64,000 nucleotides of DNA from Candidatus Eremiobacterota bacterium. Its GTDB lineage: Bacteria; Vulcanimicrobiota; CADAWZ01; Ess09-12. Shown in pieces: positions 44,470 through 51,924 of the stretch. Each line of letters opens with the position of its first letter. Position 1 is the first letter of the stretch. The notes beneath the pieces are model-generated. The model saw nothing but the letters and a program-made list of their open reading frames with translations, was not told where the DNA came from and did no database searches. The position numbers and the translations under genes are program-made. The stretch lies in NCBI GenBank assembly GCA_031082125.1, contig JAVHLM010000012.1, forward strand, positions 62,001 through 126,000, read 5' to 3'.

Positions 44470-46149
44470 TCAATGGGGCACGTCGGCGCTTATGAAGTAG
44501 GTGGCACCGATGAACTCGCGCATGATGGAGTTGGGAGGAATCTCATCGGTTCCCACTTTCAGGAAGAACTGCAGTATCGACAGGAGGCGCTGCGCTTCCG
44601 AATACTCGGGCTCGGTCCTGCCGATGGCCTTCAAGGGCTCCTCCACAAAGGTCTTGAGAACGGAAAACTCGTAGACCAGCGAGGAGTTGAACATGATGTC
44701 AGCCTCTTCCTGGAAGGGAAAGATGTGGTCACGCTCGCCCATCCTTACGGAATCCCATCTTTTCAGTGTTCCCAGCGCGTCGCGCCCCCTGAACTGCTTG
44801 TCACGCACTATTCTCCTGAGAATCCTCGTATCGGTGGTGTTGATCCTGTTATGGTCATCCAGGTTGAGCTGCGTAAGGGCGCTTACGTATATCTTGAACT
44901 TGTTCTCCCTGGCGATTGACTCGGTAAGCCTGTCGTTGAGACAGTGAATCCCCTCTATCACGAGGGGCTGATCCGGCTTGATCCTGAGCTTTCTCCCCGA
45001 CTTCATGCGGGCGCCGACAGTGAAGTCGAAGTGGGGTATCTCCACTTCACCGCCCATGAGAAGCGTGGTGAGGTGATTGTTGAAAAGCTCAAGATCGAGG
45101 GCCTCAAGAATCTCGAAATTGTAGTCGCCCTTTTCATCGCGGGGCGTCTTTTCCCTGTCAAGGAAATAATCATCGACGGAGATACCTACAGGCTTGATCC
45201 CGTTCACCCTGAGCTGCACGGCAAGCCTCTGGGCAAAGGTGGTCTTCCCCGACGCCGATGGCCCCGCTATGAGAACAACCCTGAGCTGCTCCTTGTTTTT
45301 TGCTATAATGTCGGCAATGGCAGCGATCTTTTTCTCATGAAGAGCCTCGGCAACCCTTATGAGGTCGTTTATCTCGCCCGACTCTATGACGGTGTTGAGA
45401 GCCGGCACGTCGCCGACTCCCAGGAGGTTCACCCACTGCTTGTACTCATAGTAAACTCTGAAGAGCTTCTTCTGCTCTGTGTAGGGCGAAAGCTGAAGGG
45501 GGTTGTTGGAGCGGGGAAAGCGCAGGATGAAGCCCGGCGGGTAATAGAGAAGATCATAGACCTTCAGGTAGCCGGTGCTCTGCACCATCTTGCCGAAGAT
45601 GCAGGCTCTTATCTCTCCACAGGAATGGACTTCTATGGAAGGATCCCCCATGTAGGGAAAGAGCCGCGCCTTGTCATCCTGGCCGTCGCTTCCGAAAAAC
45701 TTCACCGCCTCTTCCCTGGTGAAGACATGGGGTTTGAAAGGCTCGTCGCGTGCAATGATCTCGTCCATCCTCGCCTTGAGGGCCTTGAGATCCTTGGGAG
45801 TAAAAGGCCTGTCAATCGACGGCTTGCAGAAATAGCCGCCGCTCAGGGAGTGCCTTATCACTACCTTCCCGTCGGGGAAGAGCTCCCTGAAGGCTCTGAT
45901 CATGACAAGGCTGAGGCTTCTTCGGTAGATCTTGCGGCCCTCCTCGAGGCGGCCGTCAAGAAGCTCCACACGGGAATCTTCCAGGAGGGGCTCCGAGAGA
46001 GACTTAAGCTCATTGTTCACCAGGGCTCCCATAAGGTGATAGGGAGTGAAATGCCCCGAGAGCCTCGCCGCATCGAGCACCGTGATCCCCCTGGTCACTT
46101 CATGCTCTCTTCCGTCTGCGAATATGACTTTTACTGCATCTTCCGGCAT
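44470..46149 (-). CDS. TGS-domain uridine kinase-like nucleoside kinase
   Basis: 559 residues. Residues ~5-65 are a TGS domain (VKVIFADGREHEVTRGITVLDAA), ~70-240 a threonyl-tRNA-synthetase-like second additional domain (VVIRHSLSGGYFCKP), and ~285-500 a P-loop uridine-kinase/phosphoribulokinase domain with IAGPSASGKTTFAQRL, ISVDDYFLDREKTP and VIEGIHCLND. This TGS-SAD-kinase order is known in a family annotated as nucleoside or uridine kinase. Likely phosphorylates a nucleoside with ATP; the tRNA-synthetase-like N-terminus may sense RNA or amino acid (inference). Confidence 0.9.
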   Translation of the reverse strand: MPEDAVKVIFADGREHEVTRGITVLDAARLSGHFTPYHLMGALVNNELKSLSEPLLEDSRVELLDGRLEEGRKIYRRSLSLVMIRAFRELFPDGKVVIRHSLSGGYFCKPSIDRPFTPKDLKALKARMDEIIARDEPFKPHVFTREEAVKFFGSDGQDDKARLFPYMGDPSIEVHSCGEIRACIFGKMVQSTGYLKVYDLLYYPPGFILRFPRSNNPLQLSPYTEQKKLFRVYYEYKQWVNLLGVGDVPALNTVIESGEINDLIRVAEALHEKKIAAIADIIAKNKEQLRVVLIAGPSASGKTTFAQRLAVQLRVNGIKPVGISVDDYFLDREKTPRDEKGDYNFEILEALDLELFNNHLTTLLMGGEVEIPHFDFTVGARMKSGRKLRIKPDQPLVIEGIHCLNDRLTESIARENKFKIYVSALTQLNLDDHNRINTTDTRILRRIVRDKQFRGRDALGTLKRWDSVRMGERDHIFPFQEEADIMFNSSLVYEFSVLKTFVEEPLKAIGRTEPEYSEAQRLLSILQFFLKVGTDEIPPNSIMREFIGATYFISADVPH

Positions 46150-46293
46150 TTCATCTTCTCCTTTCAGACAGAGAAATTATACACCATATCGCTTCGATGG
46201 TAAAGGGGGAGAGGCTCTTTGCCGTTGGAGGAAAAAGACCTTTCGTGGAGAATGGAGAAGGCTTTACTATTATGCACCATCGCGGAGGTGGGT

Positions 46294-47256
46294 ATGGCGA
46301 TCATTATCACCGGCTCGCTGGCTTACGACAATATCCTGAAGTTCCCGGGCTTTTTCAAGGAACACATCCTTCCCGACAAGATAGAAAAGCTCAACGTGAG
46401 CTTTCTCGTTGACTCAATGAAAAAGCTCCGCGGAGGCTGCGCCGCTAATATCGCCTATTCCCTGGCGCTGCTGGGGAAAAGACCTCATGTCATGGGGACA
46501 GTGGGAGAGGACTTCGGCGAGTTCCGCACGTGGATGGAGGCACAGGGCATTGAAACCTCCCTCATCAAGGTAATCCCCGGCGAGTACACCGCCTCCTGCT
46601 TCATCACCACCGACAGGAGCAGCAACCAGATAACGGGCTTCTACGCGGGGGCGATGGCATCGGCCCACACGCTCTCATTTCATGAGCTCAAGAATGAAAA
46701 AGTCGAGATAGCCATCATCTCTCCCAACGATCCCGGGGCCATGGTGAAATACTGCAGAGAGTGCAGGGAAGCCTCCATACCCTTCATCTTTGACCCTGGC
46801 CACCAGATCCCGCGTCTTGAGCCGGAACAGATACTGGAAAACATCAGGGGGTCCAGATTCACCATCCAGAACGACTACGAGCTGGACATGATCCTTCACA
46901 AGACAGGAAAATCAGAGCAGGAGCTCCTGGAAATCACAGGGGGCCTGATCGTGACCAAGGGATCCCAGGGCTCCTTCATCAAGACGAAAGAACAGACCTA
47001 TTCGATACCTCCCGTCACGCCGCGGATAGTGGCTGATCCCACCGGTGCAGGCGACGCCTACCGGTCGGCCATCATCATGGGCATCCTCTGTGGCCTTGAC
47101 TTCATGGCCATGGGAAAACTTGCGAGCCTTGTCGCCACGTACGTGGTGGAAGTATGCGGCACGACAGAGCATCATTTCACTTTTCAGGAGCTTAAAGCGC
47201 GGTATGAGCAGGTATTCGGCGAGGCCCTTCCTATGCCGGTGCCAGGGGAAGGGTAA
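46294..47256 (+). CDS. PfkB-family carbohydrate/adenosine kinase
   Basis: 320 residues. MAIIITGSLAYDNILKFPGFFKEHI, the substrate-side LRGGCAANIAYSLALLGKRPHVMGTVGEDF and the ATP/anion-hole motif DPTGAGDAYRSAIIMGI (catalytic Asp ~253) define the PfkB fold; the N-terminal pattern is closest to adenosine-kinase-like members. ATG at 46294 lies behind GGAGGTG. Its 3' end overlaps the convergent sensor gene by 26 bp. Lies beside the nucleoside kinase in divergent orientation, which fits a nucleoside-salvage theme. Confidence 0.9.
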   Translation: MAIIITGSLAYDNILKFPGFFKEHILPDKIEKLNVSFLVDSMKKLRGGCAANIAYSLALLGKRPHVMGTVGEDFGEFRTWMEAQGIETSLIKVIPGEYTASCFITTDRSSNQITGFYAGAMASAHTLSFHELKNEKVEIAIISPNDPGAMVKYCRECREASIPFIFDPGHQIPRLEPEQILENIRGSRFTIQNDYELDMILHKTGKSEQELLEITGGLIVTKGSQGSFIKTKEQTYSIPPVTPRIVADPTGAGDAYRSAIIMGILCGLDFMAMGKLASLVATYVVEVCGTTEHHFTFQELKARYEQVFGEALPMPVPGEG

Positions 47257-48565
47257 AACAGAAGGCCGTGCCCTCTTCTTTGGAGGACTCGATCCACATC
47301 TTCCCCCCATGGAGCTCTACAAGGATTTTCGTTACCGGGACATTCAGGATTATCTTGCCATGCTTTGTCGAGGCCGTATGCTCAATCTTTCCGTAGGGAG
47401 CCAGTATTGCCTCGAAATCCAGGGGATTGATCTCGTCGCCGTAATCACACACGGAAATGGCAGCCATGTCGCCCTCGCGGGATACATTGACTCTCAGCAG
47501 ACTCCCTGCCTTGCTTGCCTCGACGGCATTCTCCAGAAGGGCCACCAATATCCGCTGGAGCTTCTTGTAATCGGCCACCACCTGGGGAAATTTCTTGTCA
47601 ATCTCCACAAAGATGCGGAGGCTCTTGTCGTCGATTTTCGCCTTGATGCGCTCCTGGGCATCGGCCAGAGACCTTGCGAGATCTACCTTCCGCCGCTCGA
47701 GGTACACCTGTCCCCCCGTGAGCAGCACATACTCGTTGAGGTGATCAATCCTCCTCTGGGCGAGTTCCGCCGCCTCACGAACATCCTTTATGGCATCTTC
47801 CTGCTTGGTGGTGAGCTTCCCCATGCCCTTTTCACCCATGCTCTGGCATTTTTCGACGATCCTCTCCTGGAGAGCCCTCACTTCGCTCTTTAAATAGAGG
47901 GACATGGCATAATCGGGCTCGCTCACCACCTGGGCGGACTGCTTGAAGAGGCTCACCTTTTCGTTGAGGAGCTCATTCTCAAAGAAGGAGGCAAGGAGGG
48001 CGCAGAAGAGCTGCGTCACTTCAAGGTGGGCCTGGGTGAAGACGCTGGGCTTGCGGTGATAGAGGTTCAGAAACCCCCAGAACCTGCCGGGCGAAGCAAC
48101 AGGTATCTGGAGAATAGAGACAATCTTGTAAATATGGACGATATCGCTCACGGGGAACTCGGGCTCTTCGTGGATATTGCCTATGCGGGATATCCTTCTC
48201 TCCTTCACGATGTCTTCCATCTCGGTGCCCCTGTAATTGAGGCGGAGACCCCACTGGATAATCCCCTCATAACAGACGGAGTAGGCCACGAGGTGCTCTT
48301 CCGATTCATCCATCTTCATCAGTTCCAGAGCCTCGAAGGGCACAAGAATCTGCCCCTGGCTCACCAGGATCCTGAGAAGATCCTCAAGTGAGGCAGACTG
48401 GCCAAAAAGGCTGATTACCCTTATGAGGCAGTCAAATCTGGCTTCCAGGAACTTCTTCTGCTGCTCAAGCTTTGACAGATCCTCGGGAACTGCCGGCGGC
48501 TTCTGCACCTGCTCAACAGGCTTTTTCCTGCTCGCAAGCAATGCTTCAATGTAATCTTCGCCCAT
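47231..48565 (-). CDS. GAF-domain histidine-kinase-like protein with degenerate catalytic motifs
   Basis: 444 residues, soluble. A coiled-coil start, GAF domain (~50-200: LEDLLRILVSQGQILVPFEALELMKMD ... ILQIPVASPGRFWGFLNLY), a helical dimerisation-like region without a recognisable H-box (EDAIKDVREAAELAQRRIDHLNEYV), and an ATPase-like domain (~320-440) with N box LLENAVEASKAG. The G1 region reads CDYGDEINP instead of DxGxG, and G2 is GKIILNVPVTK. So it has the layout of a sensor kinase but may not phosphorylate itself; it may regulate by binding. Confidence 0.8.
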   Translation of the reverse strand: MGEDYIEALLASRKKPVEQVQKPPAVPEDLSKLEQQKKFLEARFDCLIRVISLFGQSASLEDLLRILVSQGQILVPFEALELMKMDESEEHLVAYSVCYEGIIQWGLRLNYRGTEMEDIVKERRISRIGNIHEEPEFPVSDIVHIYKIVSILQIPVASPGRFWGFLNLYHRKPSVFTQAHLEVTQLFCALLASFFENELLNEKVSLFKQSAQVVSEPDYAMSLYLKSEVRALQERIVEKCQSMGEKGMGKLTTKQEDAIKDVREAAELAQRRIDHLNEYVLLTGGQVYLERRKVDLARSLADAQERIKAKIDDKSLRIFVEIDKKFPQVVADYKKLQRILVALLENAVEASKAGSLLRVNVSREGDMAAISVCDYGDEINPLDFEAILAPYGKIEHTASTKHGKIILNVPVTKILVELHGGKMWIESSKEEGTAFCFTLPLAPA

Positions 48566-48857
48566 GGGAGCCCCTTTCGCTTCCTTGTGACGATCACGGT
48601 CCTGGACTTTCCCTTGCGATCATGCCACGCAAGGCTGTTCTCATGAGAAATTTCGTGATACGCCCGAGAGTTCCTCTAGCCCCTTATTTTCCCCCTCCAT
48701 CCCTTTTTGTTGATTTTTATTCAATGCAATGGGCGGGGCAAGTCCGATATCCCAAGGGCTAGTAGATGAATTTTTTTCATCAACTATATGTGGAATCGCA
48801 CCACTATCGAAAAATTTTTTATTTTTTTTAAAAAAGGAGAAGGAGTTATCCCCAGAT

Positions 48858-48903
48858 GTGGAGAAATTGTGGTTAAAGGTGGGAATAAGTGGGAAAAAGT
48901 GAA
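48858..48903 (+). promoter_or_regulatory. MraZ-type operator: GTGG(G) repeats with 10-11 bp period
   Basis: GTGG/GTGGG/GTGAA units begin at 48858, 48869, 48879, 48889 and 48899, spaced 11, 10, 10 and 10 bp, immediately before the mraZ start. MraZ is known to bind such TGGG-N5/6 direct repeats in its own promoter. Confidence 0.8.
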
Positions 48904-48904
48904 G

Positions 48905-49366
48905 ATGCCTGACCTGAAAACACAGTTTACTGGTGAGCACAAGTACTCGCTGGACTCAAAAGGGAGGTTGATAATACCGGCAGAGCTGAGGGAAGGACTG
49001 GGAGAGAGCTTCTACATGGTGAGGGGACTTGAAAGGTGCATATCACTCTTCCCCCCCGGAGAATGGGCCAAACTGGTGGCCAAAATGGAAGAGCTCCCCA
49101 TCTCGAATCCCTACGCGCGATCCCTCGTAAGGTTCTTCGGATCGGGCGTGAGGCTCTGTGAACCGGACAGCCACTGCCGCATCATCATACCGCCGCCCTG
49201 GCGGGACCACGCCGGGCTCGACAAGAAAGTGGTCCTCGTGGGGGTCTTCAACAAGGTGGAAGTATGGAGCGACGAAAACTGGGCAAAGGCATCGCGGACG
49301 AACTACCAGGGAGAGCTGGCCGTGGCGGAAGACCTGGCGGCACAGATAATCGCCCTGGGAATATAG
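48905..49366 (+). CDS. mraZ: MraZ transcriptional regulator (stand-alone)
   Basis: 153 residues with two SpoVT-AbrB-like halves: FTGEHKYSLDSKGRLIIPAELREGL and VRLCEPDSHCRIIIPPPWRDHAGL. MraZ is a ring-forming regulator that in most bacteria is the first gene of the division/cell-wall cluster (mraZ-rsmH-ftsL-ftsI). Here no rsmH follows; a terminator comes 140 bp after the stop and the next gene is on the other strand. The operator repeats just upstream argue for self-regulation. ATG at 48905 chosen; a GTG two codons upstream is the last operator repeat. Confidence 0.9.
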   Translation: MPDLKTQFTGEHKYSLDSKGRLIIPAELREGLGESFYMVRGLERCISLFPPGEWAKLVAKMEELPISNPYARSLVRFFGSGVRLCEPDSHCRIIIPPPWRDHAGLDKKVVLVGVFNKVEVWSDENWAKASRTNYQGELAVAEDLAAQIIALGI

Positions 49367-49503
49367 GAAAAGGCGGATCGGGAACTATGAGGTATCAGCA
49401 AAAAGAGAGGTGTCAAGAGCAAGAGTTTATCTGAAGGAATTTCAGTTCATATTGGTTTCTCCCCATTTCATACCTTCTTTCATTCTTTCCTCCACATTTA
49501 GAG

Positions 49504-49561
49504 ATGGGGATGATGTTGTAGGACACATTAGGACCATATAACATCATCCCCCATTTTTTTT
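49504..49561 (+). terminator. Rho-independent terminator of mraZ
   Basis: ATGGGGATGATGTTGTA (49504-49520) pairs with TATAACATCATCCCCCAT (~49537-49553), about 16 bp with one bulge and one mismatch, followed by eight T. Confidence 0.8.
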
Positions 49562-49650
49562 CTCTGGGAGGCCAGTCTCCCTACCTGGGTATTGGCAGTT
49601 TATCAGGGCCGGAGAAGGACCATATACCATCATCCCCCATTTTTTTTCTC
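49531..49650. repeat. Pair of 34-bp direct repeats around the mraZ terminator
   Basis: 49531-49564 and 49617-49650 are identical in 33 of 34 bases (GGACCATATA-A/C-CATCATCCCCC, then T8-CTC). The first contains the 3' arm and T-run of the terminator. The second lies just before the stop codon of the convergent GGDEF gene and has no 5' arm of its own. Confidence 0.75.
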
Positions 49651-49659
49651 CCCGGTTTT

Positions 49660-50949
49660 TTATTCCTCGCAGAGGATCACCCTGTTTCTTCCGAGGCTCT
49701 TTGCACGGTAGAGGGCATTATCGGCTCCGCTGGTGATTATCTCCGCGGTCCGCCCGTCCTGTGGAAACGACGAGATCCCTATGCTCATCGTGAGGCGGAC
49801 TTCCGTCGAGCCGCTTATCTCGTCAAATTCCAACTCCTCAAGCCCCCTCCTTATACGCTCTGCAAGGTGGGCAGCCTCCTCTTTCCTCGTCTCAGTGAGG
49901 ATTATGGCAAACTCCTCTCCGCCGTAACGGGACACGATATCGGAATCCCTTGCGGATGCCCAGAGAAGGGCTGCAATTTTCTTGAGGGCTTCATTGCCGG
50001 CGGGATGGCCGTAAGTGTCGTTGAACTTCTTGAAATTATCGAGGTCGATGATCATCAGGGAAAAGGTGTTGCCATACCGGACTGACCTGCTCACCTCCTT
50101 GAAAAGCTGGTCCTGGAAATATCCAAAGTTGTAAAGCTTGGTGAGCCTGTCGGTGATAGCGTGGTGATAAACCCTGGCGTTCTCTATCGAGACCGCCGCG
50201 AGGCTTGAGAGGGCCAGCAGAAGCTCCTTGTCATCGCTGTCAAAGCAGGAGGCCTGCCCTCGCTTGTTTATCACCTCGAGGGCGCCGGAGATCCTGAGCT
50301 CCCCCTTCTCCTTGACTCTTATGGGCACACAGAGAATTGCCCGGGTGACAAAGCCGCTCATCCTGTCGAACTTTCTGGCGAACCTTTCATCATGCTGCGC
50401 ATCATCAACCTGGATGATCTCGCCTGTTTTGGCGACTGTGCCGGCGATCCCCTCCCCTACCTTTATCCTGAGCGTCTTGAAGACTTCACCTTTATCACCG
50501 AGTGCCACGGTAAAGCGCAACAGCCCGGGATTATCCTCGTCGATGAGGAAAAGAGAGCAGGCCTCGGCGTTCATCACCGACTTCACCGTCTCCATGATAC
50601 GGGAGAGGACGGTCACGTGATCAAGGGTCTCGTTGATATAAAGGCTCACATCAACAAGCTTCTTGAACTCCTCCAGCTTGTCCCTGAGACGCTCTATCTC
50701 CTCGTCATCTTCCCTGTCGTGGGAGGCCAGTCCCTGCAGATCTTCGGTGAGCTCCCGGGAGAGCACTGTACCAACTTCGGACTTGATGCGCAGAAGGAGA
50801 TCCTTAGCCGACTGCGATTCCGGCTCAGTGGAATGATTATATCCTTCAATCACCTCGTCCAGGTAACGGCATACCTTGGAAGTGGTCTGGGCAATTACCT
50901 GCCTGGTGATATCCTGCCCGTCAGCACTCTCTTCCCGAGACGATTTCAC
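49660..50949 (-). CDS. GAF-GGDEF diguanylate cyclase
   Basis: 429 residues, soluble. A helical N-terminus (~1-110), a GAF domain (~115-260: HVTVLSRIMETVKSVMNAEACSLFLID ... GEGIAGTVAKTGEIIQVDD), and a GGDEF domain (~270-425) with DLDNFKKFNDTYGHPAGNEAL and RYGGEEFAIIL. The intact GGEEF site should make cyclic di-GMP from two GTP. The sequence RDSD five residues before the signature is the product-inhibition I-site. The GAF domain is the likely signal input. Convergent with mraZ. Confidence 0.95.
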   Translation of the reverse strand: MKSSREESADGQDITRQVIAQTTSKVCRYLDEVIEGYNHSTEPESQSAKDLLLRIKSEVGTVLSRELTEDLQGLASHDREDDEEIERLRDKLEEFKKLVDVSLYINETLDHVTVLSRIMETVKSVMNAEACSLFLIDEDNPGLLRFTVALGDKGEVFKTLRIKVGEGIAGTVAKTGEIIQVDDAQHDERFARKFDRMSGFVTRAILCVPIRVKEKGELRISGALEVINKRGQASCFDSDDKELLLALSSLAAVSIENARVYHHAITDRLTKLYNFGYFQDQLFKEVSRSVRYGNTFSLMIIDLDNFKKFNDTYGHPAGNEALKKIAALLWASARDSDIVSRYGGEEFAIILTETRKEEAAHLAERIRRGLEELEFDEISGSTEVRLTMSIGISSFPQDGRTAEIITSGADNALYRAKSLGRNRVILCEE

Positions 50950-51091
50950 TGCATTCCTCCCTGATTGAATTACTTTTCCTGGTAGAGCCGCATGAGGTGC
51001 TGATTCCCCTCTCCCCTGTTCTTATCCTCCACGGGAGATCCTGTAAATGGCCCCTGACATGGCTTATACAGAAGCCCTAATATTCCTTCAG

Positions 51092-51115
51092 GCGCCGTGC
51101 CTCTCTGCATGGCGC
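51092..51115 (+). promoter_or_regulatory. Hairpin in the leader of the NatA-like gene
   Basis: GCGCCGTGC-CTCTCT-GCATGGCGC, 9-bp stem with one G/T pair, 60 bp before the TTG start. Could be an old terminator or a leader element; no T-run follows. Confidence 0.35.
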
Positions 51116-51174
51116 GGAAGGATTTCAGCCCTCCTGATGGTATATATGTATGACAAAGCATTAAGGGAGGAGAA

Positions 51175-51924
51175 TTGGAAAAAGCCGTCACCGTAGAGAG
51201 CGTCACTAAAAAGTTCTACGATTTCAGGCGTGGGGAGATCACCGTGCTGGACAATATCTCATTCTTCTGCTCTCCCGGGGAGATCGTGGGCATCCTGGGA
51301 CCCAACGGGGCGGGCAAAACCACCATGCTCCGCCTCATATCCGCAATTCTCACACCCACATCAGGCACAATAGAAGTAATGGGGCTCAGCACCGTCAGGG
51401 ATCCCCAGAAGATCAGAACCCATATAGGCTTTATCTCAAATGACACGAACCTTTACGAGCGCCTCACCTCGGAAGAGATGGTCTCCTATTTCGGAAAACT
51501 CTTTGATCTCTCCGACGAGACCATAAAAGCCAGGTCCCAGAAGCTCTACGAATCTCTGGGCATGACCCATATCCTCAAGAGGCTCTGCAAAAACCTCTCG
51601 GCAGGTGAGAAACAGAAGGTCTCAATCGCGAGAACCCTCATTCATGACCCTCCCATTCTTATTCTCGATGAGCCCACCACCTCCCTCGACGTGCTCACCA
51701 GCCGCGACATCCTCTGGCTTGTAAGACAGGCAAGGAATGAGGGGAAAGCCATACTTTACTCGGCCCACAACATGGAGGAGGTTGAGAACCTCTGCGACAG
51801 GATCATACTCATCCACCAGGGAAAGAAGCTCGAAGAAGGCACTATCCCTGAGGTGGTGAAGCGCCATGGCGCCGGCAGCCTCACCGAGTGTTTCCTGAGC
51901 CTCGTGAAGGACGGCACGTCATGA
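51175..51924 (+). CDS. ABC transporter ATP-binding protein (NatA type)
   Basis: 249 residues from a TTG start directly behind AAGGGAGGAGAA. Walker A GPNGAGKTTM (~42), signature LSAGEKQKVSIAR (~142), Walker B ILILDEPTTSLD (~160), H-loop SAHNMEEVENLC. It powers the membrane protein encoded next, whose ATG overlaps its TGA. The pair resembles the NatAB Na+ exporter system. Confidence 0.9.
   Translation: MEKAVTVESVTKKFYDFRRGEITVLDNISFFCSPGEIVGILGPNGAGKTTMLRLISAILTPTSGTIEVMGLSTVRDPQKIRTHIGFISNDTNLYERLTSEEMVSYFGKLFDLSDETIKARSQKLYESLGMTHILKRLCKNLSAGEKQKVSIARTLIHDPPILILDEPTTSLDVLTSRDILWLVRQARNEGKAILYSAHNMEEVENLCDRIILIHQGKKLEEGTIPEVVKRHGAGSLTECFLSLVKDGTS

Noticed and set aside
44944-46203. Long open frame (419 codons) on the plus strand antisense to the nucleoside kinase gene
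   Set aside because: It mirrors the kinase gene, has no family motifs and no ribosome site; high G+C coding DNA often leaves the antisense strand open.
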